Shown: one piece after another, positions 1 through 10,261 of the stretch
Layout: the number at the start of each line of letters is the position of its first letter
Numbering within the stretch: position 1 is the first letter of the stretch
Assembly: GCA_020137815.1 (NCBI GenBank)
Contig: CM035350.1
Span: forward strand, 2,865,037-2,929,036
From: Hormiphora californensis
Taxonomy: Eukaryota > Ctenophora > Tentaculata > Cydippida > Pleurobrachiidae
DNA: 64,000 bases
Direction of reading: 5' to 3'
Notes under the pieces: generated by a model
Seen by the model: only the letters and a program-made list of their open reading frames with translations
Databases searched by the model: none
Told to the model about the DNA's origin: nothing
Position numbers and translations under genes: made by a program

Positions 1-441
1 AAGGTAGGTACTTGAGATAAGTGATTTGGGGTCCGCCCTAATGTTTTGTAATTGTATATTTTAAGACAGCATGTAGGTACATGTCATACATGTATACATT
101 GTATTATGAATTGGACTGGATTCGAAGGAACACACAGTTATTTAGATCTGGGGGAGCACTTTCGATAAAATCATCTTCAGTAACATCCCTACAAAGTTAT
201 ATGTTTGAAACAATAACACACGAAAAAACTTGAACGACGCGAAAAAAGTTAGAGAAAATGAAACAGGCCATTGCATTGTTGTATTGCATTATTGTATACA
301 TTCATATAATGTATAACTTCTCTGGCTAGTAATCTTCTCAGATTATGAACTCTTCGCTAGTCTTCTAATTGCTCAGCTGAACTTGTGTCTCTAGTTTAAC
401 AACAATCCAAGTCAAATGCAGCACCGCTCCTCCACTCAAGA
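1..441. other. Intergenic 3' flank of the GPCR gene
   Basis: AT-rich sequence downstream of the minus-strand GPCR. No ORF, RNA gene or repeat structure was recognised here. Confidence 0.5.
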
Positions 442-2580
442 TTATTCCCGTCCCACCATTTTCCTCCATCCCACCCATATTGCCTCTGTCACCGTTTTGT
501 AGATATCGCTGTAGAATATTGGGTTGAGGAGGCTGTTGCTAGGCAACAACACCAACACAAACATCTCCTGGACGATGCTAGGCGGGACGGTGGGAACAAT
601 CCAACTGTAGTAGAACATGGTGAAGACATAGGACAACCACGCTACCACTTGACTTCCTATCAGAAAAGCCAACTTAAGAGCAAGTTTTTTAACATTTGCA
701 GTATCGTTTGAACCCGCTTCGGAGCTTATCCTCTGACTTGTCAGAAGAATTGCCCCGTAGGAAAGAATAAGGATGGCCAAGAGGAAGGCAACCACAGAAC
801 AGTAGCCTATCTTATAGGAGAGGTAGGAGGGCTGGTTCTTGAATACGTTGGAAACGCAGAGTGGGCTGTTACCATAGTAACCGATGGCAGTGTAATCGAA
901 GATGCTTGGTATTGAAGTGATATTCCTCATATCAGTCAGCATACCTTCCATTCCGTGTTTACTCTGGGTTGTATTATAAAGGAGGGAATGCATACGGGCG
1001 AGGTGGGAGGAGTTATATTCCTTGATGAATGGGTTGTCCGCCCTCTTTGTCAGGATAATGGATGTCCGGAAGAAGTCCTGCAGCTGCCAAACAGGAACAA
1101 CGGGAACCACTGCATGGGCTACATTCAATACGCCGATGAGACCCGTCCAAAGCCAGACCGTTCTAATGGACAGCTCTGGTACTAAATAGAGGCACTTCAA
1201 GAACCGGACAATAGTCATACCAGTGATTAGAAGAAAGGAACCATGGGTCGATATGGAAAAGATGCACCCAAGTACCGCACACACTTCACTGCTTCTCCAT
1301 TCGGCGTCCAAATGGCAGTATTCTCCCTTGATGCGCAGGTAGATCGAAGACGCAACAAGGAGAATCAGGTAGACACCCATGATGAGATCATAAACTGCAA
1401 TCTGAATCCGAAAAATCCGATCAATCTGTCCGTTTTTGTTGCTCGGTTTCTGCTCAAAAGTTGTGTAACATATCCTTAGGTTTAGCACGACAATAGCCAA
1501 ACCTCCCGTCATGGCTATACCAGCGAGGAGGTGGTACTTAATGAGAAACTCATCGCTGCTCAAATAACCCACCTGGCAACTGGAACACTCATCTCGCCCA
1601 TTCTCACAATCTTTCACCCCATCACATGTCTGTTGTTGGGGCACCCACGTGATTTCACCTCCCTCTTCCTCGGTACAGTAGAATCGACCAGGACAGTACA
1701 TCTCATCGTGGCCGTTTTTACAGTTCGGTCTGCCATCACACACCTCTCGTAAATCAAAGAGGAACTCACCCAAGTGGGTTGTATTAGGGATGCAGCTGAA
1801 GAGGATGTGTGTTGCTACACCCTCTCCTAAACTTCCATGCTTCAGATGTCCACATAACTCCCTTACCCACGATGCATTGTAGTGCTCCTCGCCAAGAATC
1901 TTCACACATTCCTCTTGTTCGGGGCTGTAACCAAGCCTCAAGTCGACAACATTCAACATTCTGCCAATGCCTTCATGTAGTACCTCGCCTAACGTCAGAT
2001 TAGCCTCCACTATTCCCTGGCAAATGGTGTCGTTGAAATCGATCCCGGCACACCCTAGCACCACCAAGACATCTTTGGAGGAGCAAGCCTGGGCTGGGGT
2101 GAGACAAGTCTTGAAGGACTCATCCGAGAGGCATGTTATATCTAGTGATCCCTCACACATACACTCATCCAGTCCGTCCTTACAGTGGGTCACTCCGTCA
2201 CATACCTCCGAGATTGGGATACAGCCCGGACCTGTGGGGCAGTAGAACAGATCATCACTGGAGCAGTTACATTCATCCGTCAGGCAACTAGATATTCCAG
2301 TACACTGATCAAAGATATGGGCTCCCCCTAACACGTTGATTTCGCAATAGAAGTTAGTGCTGGCAAGAGACAGGTCCTTTACAGAGTCCAGTTCCAAGCC
2401 TGCATCCATCATTAGTCGGTTGACAATCCAAATAAGGTTTGGATTCATAGGACAATTTGTCCTTTTCTGGTACGGCAATAAATCCAGTATAGTTCCATTC
2501 TTGATTTGCCATGTGGTGTTCTCAAACTGGAATTGCCCGTACAAGGCATCATCACAGACACTGCTCTCTTGTTTGTTCAA
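442..2580 (-). CDS. LDL-receptor-class-A GPCR (GRL101/relaxin-receptor-like), 5' partial
   Basis: About 712 residues of a rhodopsin-type receptor with a cysteine-rich ectodomain. I see three LDLa-like modules, near residues 105-141, 262-297 and 299-334, with CDG...CxxGxDEC cores. A ~120-residue Cys/Asn-rich stretch lies between the first and second. Seven hydrophobic segments follow from about residue 350, ending in LLPSNSLLNPIFYS. That NPxxY-containing TM7 resembles relaxin-receptor/LGR and GRL101 proteins. The TM3 end reads TIVRFLKC, so the arginine of DRY is kept but the acidic residue is not. The ORF opens with TTG and has no signal peptide; the frame stays open to about 2656 without an ATG. 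The first exon is therefore missing, and an acceptor near 2568 (rc ...aacaaacaag) is possible. A LINE 3' end lies only ~36 bp upstream. It should be a plasma-membrane receptor; the ligand is unknown. Confidence 0.85.
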   Translation of the reverse strand: MNKQESSVCDDALYGQFQFENTTWQIKNGTILDLLPYQKRTNCPMNPNLIWIVNRLMMDAGLELDSVKDLSLASTNFYCEINVLGGAHIFDQCTGISSCLTDECNCSSDDLFYCPTGPGCIPISEVCDGVTHCKDGLDECMCEGSLDITCLSDESFKTCLTPAQACSSKDVLVVLGCAGIDFNDTICQGIVEANLTLGEVLHEGIGRMLNVVDLRLGYSPEQEECVKILGEEHYNASWVRELCGHLKHGSLGEGVATHILFSCIPNTTHLGEFLFDLREVCDGRPNCKNGHDEMYCPGRFYCTEEEGGEITWVPQQQTCDGVKDCENGRDECSSCQVGYLSSDEFLIKYHLLAGIAMTGGLAIVVLNLRICYTTFEQKPSNKNGQIDRIFRIQIAVYDLIMGVYLILLVASSIYLRIKGEYCHLDAEWRSSEVCAVLGCIFSISTHGSFLLITGMTIVRFLKCLYLVPELSIRTVWLWTGLIGVLNVAHAVVPVVPVWQLQDFFRTSIILTKRADNPFIKEYNSSHLARMHSLLYNTTQSKHGMEGMLTDMRNITSIPSIFDYTAIGYYGNSPLCVSNVFKNQPSYLSYKIGYCSVVAFLLAILILSYGAILLTSQRISSEAGSNDTANVKKLALKLAFLIGSQVVAWLSYVFTMFYYSWIVPTVPPSIVQEMFVLVLLPSNSLLNPIFYSDIYKTVTEAIWVGWRKMVGRE

Positions 2581-2641
2581 AAATAGCGGCAGATCAGGGG
2601 GATGAAATAGGTAGGATACTTCTTCTTCTTCTGGGAGGACG

Positions 2642-2666
2642 CTGGCTAGTGCGAAGCACTAGCCAG
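2642..2666. repeat. Perfect hairpin at the LINE 3' end
   Basis: CTGGCTAGTGC, a GAA loop, then GCACTAGCCAG: 11-bp perfect arms just before the (GAA)n tail. LINE RTs of several groups recognise 3' stem-loops, so this could be the RT recognition element. The related element at 53392-53426 also has a hairpin near its 3' end. Confidence 0.7.
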
Positions 2667-2793
2667 TAAGGGGTGGGTGCCATGAGGCTCCCGTTCCCCG
2701 TCCTGGGTGGTGTGGCTGGTATGTTGCCAACTGCTTCGGCCCAAGGAGACTTGGGGAGCTGGTGCCATACCAGGTCACAGAGGAAACCTCCCT

Positions 2794-5370
2794 TTAAGGG
2801 GTGGTTTCAGGGGGGTGAAGTATCTCCATCGCCTTCTTATAGAACGAGATCGTTTTTCTAAGGGGTTGATGGTGTCTAATTTCGTACATGCTGAGACCCA
2901 GCCTGTCAAAGGATTCCTGTCGGAGTTTCCAAAGGGCGGGGCATTCAGTAAGTACATGTTTTATTGTCTCGTCTTCCATCCCACATGCTGCACAGGTTGT
3001 GGTCTCGACTTTTTTTAATTTTTTCATGTGGTAGTTAAGGTGGCAGTGCCCTGTGAGTAGGTGTGTCGCCGCCCTTAGGTCTGTTCTATTAAGTTTTTGA
3101 AGAGGTCTCTCATATCTTTTGGTCCACATCATGTCCATATGTTTGGTTTGTTTGATGGGTCCGGTTTTAACCTTCTCCCTGAGGGCTGCATAGGCTGCCG
3201 CTTTGGGAATTGGTATGAGAGTAACTTCTTCGATTTCCTGAGCACCCCTTTTTGCCAAGATGTCTGCTATTTCGTTTCCATCGTACCCTTGATGGGCCGG
3301 GATCCATCTAATCATGACATCGTTGAATATGGCTAGGGTGTTCAGATTTTTGATAGTCTTTATCGTGGTTTTTGATCTGCATGTCGTGGAGTCTAGGGTC
3401 TTTATTGTCCCTTGACTGTCACAGTTTATGAGTATTCGCTCGTTAGCTGTTCCCCTATCCAGGAGATATTGAGCCGTCTGTTGTATGGCATACATTTCTG
3501 CCGCCGGGACAGTTCCTTCGGGGCCTAGGTTATACGAATTTCGAGCTAGCTCTGTTTCGCCAGAGTGGATAATGTATCCCGCACCGGCATTGTTGTTAAT
3601 TTTTGACCCATCAGTGTGTGCAACTATCGTGTACTTGTCTCCATCCTCCAAAAACGTCTCCCTTTCTGGGATCTCTAACGAGAATTCCCTGTCTAGGGTG
3701 AGTTCCGGGGTTGTGAGATCGTGACATCTGCCCTCTGCTTCCAGAGTTCTGAGATCACGTGATACCGTGTTGGCATGCGAAGTGAACACTTTTGGGGTCT
3801 TTAGGTCTGATTTTATTGGCCCTTCCCATTCTCCCGTTGCCATTAGGGTGTATGCAGTTTTGGCTGCACAGTACCTCAGATGGTCGGTGATCGGGGCGGT
3901 GTTTGTGATTGTGTCTAGGGCTGTTGATGGCGTCGAGGGCATGGCCCCAGTTACCATCTTGAGTGCTAGCCTCTGTACCCTTATCATGTTTTCTTTGTTT
4001 GTTTTGGTTCGCATTGCATTAGCCCAGACCATTGCCCCGTAGCATAAGGTGGGTCTCACTATTGCAGTGTATATCCATAGGGCCGTTTTAGGGTTTAGTC
4101 CCCACGTGGGTCCCACCACTTTACGGCACTGCATCAGGATATTTTTTGCTTTTTTTATTTGTTTGTTTACGTGCTCGTTCCAGTTCAGTTTGCTGTCAAG
4201 GGTAATCCCTAGAAACTTCGTGGATTCGGACACTTTGATAGGGTTACCCTGAATTTTGATCGGGTTTCCAATTTTCACATTTTTTCGATGGGTGAATATG
4301 ACTACATGCGATTTCAGGGCACTTAGTTTGAGCCCTACTGTCTTACACCAGGCGTTTATGGAATTAAGCCCCTTCTGGGTCGCGTCCCTTAGAGGGAGTA
4401 TGTCCGCAGAGGGTCCATTTCTTCCGGAGGGCATTGTGGTTGCTACTATATGACATAAGTCATCCGCAAAGCCCTGTAGTTCACCTGGTATATTCTTTTT
4501 GCTATGGTTTAGTAGATCGTCCATTACCAGGTTCCATAGGAACGGGGAAAGTATTCCTCCCTGGGGACAACCCCGGGTGGCTCTTATAGTAAGGGACTCT
4601 TCCATTAGGTTCGTGGTTATTTCGCGGTTTGAGATCATGTAGGTGATCCAGACCGCTGTTCTTTTGTCGCGTAGCTTTGCATGAAGGGCTCTTTCCATAG
4701 CTTGGAATGCCACATTATCGAAGGCTCCCTCGATGTCCAAGAACGTACCCAGGGCAATGCCCTTGTGCATGAGGGTGCCTTCGAGTTTGCGTACTACTTT
4801 ATGGAGGGCTGTTTCTGTTGAAACGCCTCTTCTAAATCCATATTGCGACTTGTTTAATTTTTTGTGTACTTTTTGGTCTACCTCAATGTGCCATAGAATT
4901 AACCGTTCCATGAGTTTGTGGAGGTTTGACGCAAGGGTTATTGTTCGGTATGATTTAGGCATACGATAGTCATCCTTTCCTGGCTTGGGCAGGTAGATGG
5001 CTTCTGCTTCCTGCCAGGATTTGGGGGTTACCCCTAGACTGTACGATGCCTTAGCTATCTTTGCAAATGGTTCAGCAATAATGTCTGCTACTTTTTGCAT
5101 CATGATGGGCCTGATGCCATCCGGCCCAGCAGCTGTTAAGGGTTTAAATTCCCTCAGCGCCTTGATGATACGTGTTTTCGAGAATGTTTTTTCATCAGAC
5201 CACTCCCCTTCTGGGGCTTCAGTTTTGTCCTTGAGGGAGGGTCTAGTTGAGTGGTCCTCGCCAAAGTGAACCTCTGTCATTATCTGGAGGGTTTCTTTAG
5301 GGGACTGTGATAGTTCACCATTTGCGTCAAAGATACAGCTGAGATTATAATCTTTACTGTTCTTGAGCAC
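2794..5370 (-). CDS. LINE reverse transcriptase-RNase H polyprotein
   Basis: 858 codons, opening with GTG; the same frame stays open upstream to about 5460 (reading ...KNWKIWAEDLD), so the true product is longer. RT motifs are visible: LTAAGPDGI, PKPGKDDYR, SQYGFRRG, FLDIEGAFDN, RGCPQGGILSPFLWN and the catalytic GFADDLCHIV. An RNase H domain follows, with HTDGSK, an E in AAEMYA, CDSQG and WIPAHQGYDGNEIAD. The end is an HLLTGHCHLNYH...CAACG...HVLTECP zinc-binding segment. This order (RT, RNase H, HCCC) is typical of the I/R1 group. The 2.6-kb frame is intact, suggesting a fairly recent insertion. The endonuclease is absent, so this copy should not be able to move on its own. Confidence 0.9.
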   Translation of the reverse strand: MLKNSKDYNLSCIFDANGELSQSPKETLQIMTEVHFGEDHSTRPSLKDKTEAPEGEWSDEKTFSKTRIIKALREFKPLTAAGPDGIRPIMMQKVADIIAEPFAKIAKASYSLGVTPKSWQEAEAIYLPKPGKDDYRMPKSYRTITLASNLHKLMERLILWHIEVDQKVHKKLNKSQYGFRRGVSTETALHKVVRKLEGTLMHKGIALGTFLDIEGAFDNVAFQAMERALHAKLRDKRTAVWITYMISNREITTNLMEESLTIRATRGCPQGGILSPFLWNLVMDDLLNHSKKNIPGELQGFADDLCHIVATTMPSGRNGPSADILPLRDATQKGLNSINAWCKTVGLKLSALKSHVVIFTHRKNVKIGNPIKIQGNPIKVSESTKFLGITLDSKLNWNEHVNKQIKKAKNILMQCRKVVGPTWGLNPKTALWIYTAIVRPTLCYGAMVWANAMRTKTNKENMIRVQRLALKMVTGAMPSTPSTALDTITNTAPITDHLRYCAAKTAYTLMATGEWEGPIKSDLKTPKVFTSHANTVSRDLRTLEAEGRCHDLTTPELTLDREFSLEIPERETFLEDGDKYTIVAHTDGSKINNNAGAGYIIHSGETELARNSYNLGPEGTVPAAEMYAIQQTAQYLLDRGTANERILINCDSQGTIKTLDSTTCRSKTTIKTIKNLNTLAIFNDVMIRWIPAHQGYDGNEIADILAKRGAQEIEEVTLIPIPKAAAYAALREKVKTGPIKQTKHMDMMWTKRYERPLQKLNRTDLRAATHLLTGHCHLNYHMKKLKKVETTTCAACGMEDETIKHVLTECPALWKLRQESFDRLGLSMYEIRHHQPLRKTISFYKKAMEILHPPETTP

Positions 5371-5437
5371 TTGGCTAACCTTCTGGGCATCTGAATATGC
5401 ATCGAGATCTTCAGCCCATATTTTCCAGTTTTTAAAT

Positions 5438-5647
5438 TTAGACTGGTTTTTGGTTTTTGTGTATTTGTTTCGAGCTGTCCCAGTCCTGACGCACTTTCGT
5501 GGTCTGGGCGTGTCTCAGTTTATCAAACATTTCTTCCCTAGCTGCCTTGACCTCCCCACTGAGCCACGGGGGGTCTTTGGAGTGGGCGGATACTACTACT
5601 AGGTCTCCGGCGTTGGTGAGGGCAAATAGCAGTAAGAAGCCAATCAT
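5438..5647 (-). pseudogene. LINE endonuclease-RT linker fragment, frame-shifted
   Basis: A 69-codon frame including DPPWLSGEVKAAREEMFD and RQDWDSSKQIHKN, typical of the linker between endonuclease and RT. It runs into a stop, while the continuation (KFKNWKIWAEDL) is in the +1 frame. An A-rich stretch at the change point suggests a single-base indel. Confidence 0.6.
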
Positions 5648-5666
5648 TGTGTTGGAACTCCTCTGT

Positions 5667-6108
5667 AGGTGACCAGTAGTTGACCAGAGAAAAAGTGAGC
5701 GGTTGCTGAAGTAGTTTTGACCTTTATACTAAATTCGCGATCGACGTACTCCATTGTTAGAGATTTCTTTCATTCATTTCGTTCGTAGGGCGAACGGGCC
5801 TACTAGTCTGATATGAATTTAATTTCTTACTAGAGAAATTGAAGGAGCATAATTTCTATGAAAGTACGCTTTTACGGTGGTTCTTAAAAGGCACTTAGAG
5901 ATTAATCTTTCTAGTCACTTTATCTCTTCGGTATAATTGTCGCCGGGAGATTACGGCGCACAATTCATTTCTCTCTTCATTTGATCGGTCTGAAATTGAA
6001 TGAAAGAAATCTCTAACAATGGAGTACGTCGATCGCGAATCCTTATTATAAAGGTCAAAACTACTTCAGCAACCGCTCACTTTTTCTCTGGTCAACTACT
6101 GGTCACCT
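5667..6108. repeat. Foldback element with ~110-bp inverted arms
   Basis: The left arm starts AGGTGACCAGTAGTTGACC at 5667 and runs to about 5778. Its inverse complement occupies about 5995-6108, ending GGTCAACTACTGGTCACCT. The arms are nearly identical apart from a few bases in the middle. The 215-bp centre has no ORF. No clear target duplication is seen. The left arm abuts the truncated 5' end of the LINE. Confidence 0.85.
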
Positions 6109-6489
6109 GGGAGTGAGGTTTCTAAGTTGCTCTAATAATTGCACGTGCAGGTGTAGTTGCTAGGTGATGTAGCACTGACAATTTGAATAGTAAGTAGTAC
6201 TAGGGAACCCCGGAAGTAGAGCCCCCGTCGACTATAAAACTGCAAAAGTTACCAAGAACAGTGAAAATCACCTTTTAGCACGATTTCGAGACGTTTTACA
6301 CCATGACTCGGTCATTTTTCAACCATTTTCGGAAATCTTGGGATCATTGCAAAGAGCTATGAAATTTGCAGATTGGCGAAAGTGCAAACCCCTGAGGTCC
6401 CCTAGCCCCCTCCCAGATCTCTTATGGAACTGCACGTGCAAATGTTGAGTCATCACTGTACTACTACCAACCTTTTGCCTTTTTTAATA
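6109..6489. other. Intergenic, nothing recognised
   Basis: No ORF, splice-site pattern or repeat was recognised. Confidence 0.4.
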
Positions 6490-6810
6490 CTAGCACACCC
6501 ATTGGGTGCGCCTCAAGTAAGGGTTTTTTGATAACCCACCCGGCTTCGCCGAGTGGTTCTTTTCGCCACTTTTAACGTCAATAACACGGTTGCCATGGCA
6601 ACTGAATTGGTAACTATGGGGACTGGCATGTTAAAAGGCATTCGAAAATATTAATAAACTTCCGCTGGAAGTTCTAAAACTGCGAGTAACAGCTTTACAG
6701 CTTTGGGCACATAGAGTGTTTTATGAAGGAGCAGTCTGTCGCTTAGATACCGCTGAACGAACGGCCACCACTTCGACGTTCATCTCCAAATTATAATAGA
6801 GATAGATTTG
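6490..6810 (+). repeat. ~300-bp dispersed repeat, copy 1
   Basis: Begins ACTAGCACACCCATTGGGTG and ends near AATTATAATAGAGAT. A second copy lies in the same orientation at 8182-8478, with roughly 85-90% identity by eye. The opening contains the palindrome CACCCATTGGGTG. No ORF was found. It could be a SINE or a non-autonomous DNA element; no A/B-box promoter was identified. Confidence 0.75.
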
Positions 6811-7322
6811 CAAATTATTTATAACTAGAAAGCCCATTGAAGTCCTACAACAGCCCCCACCCGTCTCTATGTCTGTCTCCCCCACTCACTCTTCGTCTCT
6901 CCATGTCGGGGTAAAGAATACGGAGGTTGGTAACGTATATCGTGCGGGGCGTGGTGAAATAGGGTCGAGCAAGGCAATTCCTGATGCTATCAGGACGAAC
7001 ATAACATGAGTATTCCATGTAGCAGCCAAGCTGACCTGATAGCTTAGATTCAAGAGTCAAATGTAATAGCAAGACGAGGATAGGGGTTACAGAAGTTCAC
7101 AGTTGCTGCATGAAAATTGAAAAATATGCTAAATCGATTATGTTTGCATTGGCCACATGAAAATATTGTGGTATAGACTGCCGGTATATCGAGTGTGTAA
7201 AACAACGTTGTGGTTTATCCCTATAGAAACTAAGCTCACTAGGATACTTGACATGAGAGTCTATAAGTATCTTGTTCCCTGCCACAATGCCCGTTTCTAA
7301 CAATTTGCCCCATCCCTCCCAG
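6811..7322. other. Unassigned sequence upstream of the first recognised laminin exon
   Basis: No laminin-like (LE or LN) exon could be found here. The N-terminal laminin exons must lie further upstream, beyond the GPCR and outside the window, or be lost. Two 68-75 codon minus-strand ORFs have no recognisable features. Confidence 0.4.
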
Positions 7323-9891
7323 GCGATTTGACACTATCCTATGGGTCTACTCTGCAACTGGTACACTAAGTTCATGTCCCGAAGTAAACCAACACGGCCC
7401 CTAACTATTGAAATAGTTTCCCTCTCTGGAGCTGGTGTGTTCTATGAAATACCAATCCTCCAGACCACATATGGAACCAGCAACATAGCACTTCATCCCT
7501 CTAGTGGGTGGAAAAGAATTGGAGATGGAGGACATGCTACAAAAACCAACATTTTGGTTGTGCTGAGCAGTGTTAGGTAATATCAAACTCTTCAGAAATT
7601 AAATATTAGCTTCTTCTGATTGTTTACAAACAAAAAAAGCTACTTCCAGCTATTTTATAAAGCGTTTAAAATTTTGAGCGGACGTTTAATTTTTTATAAT
7701 GTTTGCAGTGCTGTATCGAGATTTAAAGCACCGCAAAACACTAGTAATTATAGAGTAAAAAACCGCAGAAATGCTAAGTATGATTCGGCAGCTTAGTAAA
7801 AGAATCTACTTCTTATACTCGACCTGTCAGTCTCTGAGTCTCGTGTTTTAAATTGCCATCATTTAATCTATATAATCTTATAATCTATATAATCTTATGA
7901 ACCCCGATAGCTGTATTATCAGTCGTTTCATAGTTTTAAATTGCCATCATTTAATCTATATAATCTTATAATGTTTTACCAAAGTGCTTCCACAGGGAAC
8001 TGAGACTACGTGGTGATCAGTCAGACAGCAGTGGGGACTACGGAATTCTCACAATTAGTTTAGGTTCCGCGTTCCCAGGAACGGGAACAGGAACACCCCT
8101 GAAACATTTGGAACAGTGTTCCTGCCCCTCCGGTTACACAGGTATATTACTCAACTTGATCGAACTGTTTCATATAAACATACTAGCGCACCCATTGGGT
8201 GCGCCTCAAGTAAGGGCTTCGCCGGGCGTTTCTTTTCGTCTCTTTCAACTTCAACACAGCGGTTGCCATGACAACTGAGTTGGTAACTATGGAGACTGGC
8301 ATGTTAAAAGTTATTCGAAAATATTAACAAACTTCCGCTGAAGTTCCAAAAGTGTAAGCAACAGCATTACAGCTTTGGGCACATAAAGTGTTTTATGAAG
8401 GAGCAGTCTGTCGCTTAGATACCGCTGAACGAACGGCTATCACTTCGACGTTCATCTCCAAATTATAATAGAGATTTCGGTTACTCCTTCATAAAAACAA
8501 GCTGCTGCATAGGACTCCTTCATAAAACTTTATTCCAGGTTACTCATGTCAGAATTGTGATGATGGTTATTACCGTGTTCCATCTCTCCTCCTGCCCCTG
8601 GGGGAGTGTGTTCCATGTGACTGTAACGGTCACTCTAACACATGTGACGTCACAAGTGGAGTGTGCGAGGAATGCCAGGACAATACGTACGGGGATCACT
8701 GCGAGTTGTGTATGGATGGTTTCTATGGGGATCCACTACAAGGGTGCAGAGTGTGTCCCTGTCCCCTACCAACACCCGGAAACAGTTTTGGGAGCTGTAC
8801 CTACAATCCCTTATTAGGTAAGATTTGGCACCCGTACCTACAATCCCTTATTAGGTGAGATTTGGCACCCGTACCTACAATCCCTTATTATGTAAGGTTT
8901 GGCACCTGTACCTACAATCCCTTATTATAGGTGAGATTTGGCACCCGTACCTACAACCCCTTATTATGTAAGGTTTGGCACCTGTACCTACATATTTCTA
9001 ATAATATCCCTCTATTATAGATGTGTCTCTAAAGTGCGACTGCAAGAGGGGCTATGAGGGAGCTAACTGCGGAGAATGCTCTACTGGGTACTATGGCAAC
9101 CCAAGAATTCCTGGGGAGAGTTGTCAACAGTGTGGGTCATGCAGTAATAATACTGATATTACTGCTGACTACTGTGACAGAGAAACAGGCGACTGTACAC
9201 TTTGTTTACAGGTAACTAAACACTGTTTAGTAAACAGTAAACGGCCTCAAATGTGGGATGGTGATTGACAACCGACTATTAGTATTGAAGTTAGGTATAG
9301 TCTCTCACAGTTGTGGACGGCAAATAAAGGAGAGTTTGTTTCCAAAGATATGTTTCCTACTGTCTAGGGAGCTATTAGAAAGCACATTATAACAACACTT
9401 ACACAGAAGGATAGCAACTAGATTCTCTTTAGCCCATTATCGTGGCTCTGTCCTTACCCTAATATAACCCAACAGCGTCTGTTATAAGCGTGCTGCTCAT
9501 ATAATTCGTCTGCGTCCATAAATTCCAAGAATACCAGGAATAAGACAATTGGTTTCTCAATGAAGAAGCACTTATTTTCAAGCCCAATAGCATACCGGAG
9601 ACACAAAACCATCGATTATTATAGAATAATAGAGGTGAATTATATTTGGAATTGTGCTAAACTCCCATTGCCCCCTCTAGAACACGGCAGGAGCGCACTG
9701 TGAGGTGTGTGCAGAAGGTTACTATGGGGACGCTGTCGTTGCTAAGGACTGCCGGCTATGCCAGTGTGATGGTTGGGGGACGGTCAGGGGAGCAAGTTGC
9801 GATGGAGAAACAGGGACCTGTGAGTGTCTTCCTAATGTACAGGGAGAAACCTGTAATAAATGTGTGGAGGGGCACTGGAAACAGCGAACAG
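7323..9891 (+). CDS. Laminin exons: L4 (laminin IV) domain and LE repeats
   Basis: Five exons of the laminin alpha-like gene. The first (7323-7576) starts GDLTLSYGSTLQLVH in one frame and continues SRSKPTRPLTIEIVSLSG in the +1 frame. Both parts match an L4 domain, so one extra base near 7365-7380 is likely. The L4 domain ends GDYGILTISLGSA...LEQCSCPSGYTG, the usual hand-over into an LE module. LE modules follow with CDCNGHSNTCD, CDCKRGYEGANCGEC and CECLPNVQGETCNKC patterns. Introns are phase 1 or phase 0. The exon 8539-8817 end and its splice donor are tandemly copied in the next intron. Confidence 0.85.
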
Positions 9892-10208
9892 GTAACTATT
9901 ATAGTTACTATATACACTATGAGTGTTACTAGTGTAACTCTCATAGTGATAGTGATTAGGATACTACTACTGTTACTAGTGACACTAGTGTTTCTTATAT
10001 TCCTTGTGTTAATACATCCAGTGTTGAGTTAGTTTTGGCCTATATTACTATCAACTAAACAATACTTCCAGATGGCATATTCTTTGATACGAGTTGTAAG
10101 GCAGCATTCTGTGGAGTTGACTCTCCTTCAACATCACTAGATGTACTGCTGACATTCCAATATTCAACAAATAAACAACAGTTCCAGCTGTTTGGAAACA
10201 ACGGTAAG

Positions 10209-10261
<53 letters not shown>

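Larger units (their letters stand above)
2617..5665 (-). mobile_element. Non-LTR retrotransposon, I/R1-type with RNase H, 5' truncated
   Basis: A minus-strand LINE whose 3' end is a (GAA)4 tail at 2617-2630, preceded by a perfect 11-bp hairpin (2642-2666). It keeps the end of an endonuclease-RT linker (5438-5647), the RT, RNase H and a C-terminal zinc-binding segment. The apurinic endonuclease domain is missing because the element stops near 5665, where a foldback element begins. One +1 frameshift near 5440-5470 separates the linker from the RT frame. A related 3' region (hairpin plus similar UTR) occurs at about 53390-53990. Confidence 0.85.

Noticed and set aside
7401-7586. Minus-strand ORF opposite the laminin L4 exon
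   Set aside because: The plus-strand frame matches an L4 domain; the minus frame is a shadow.
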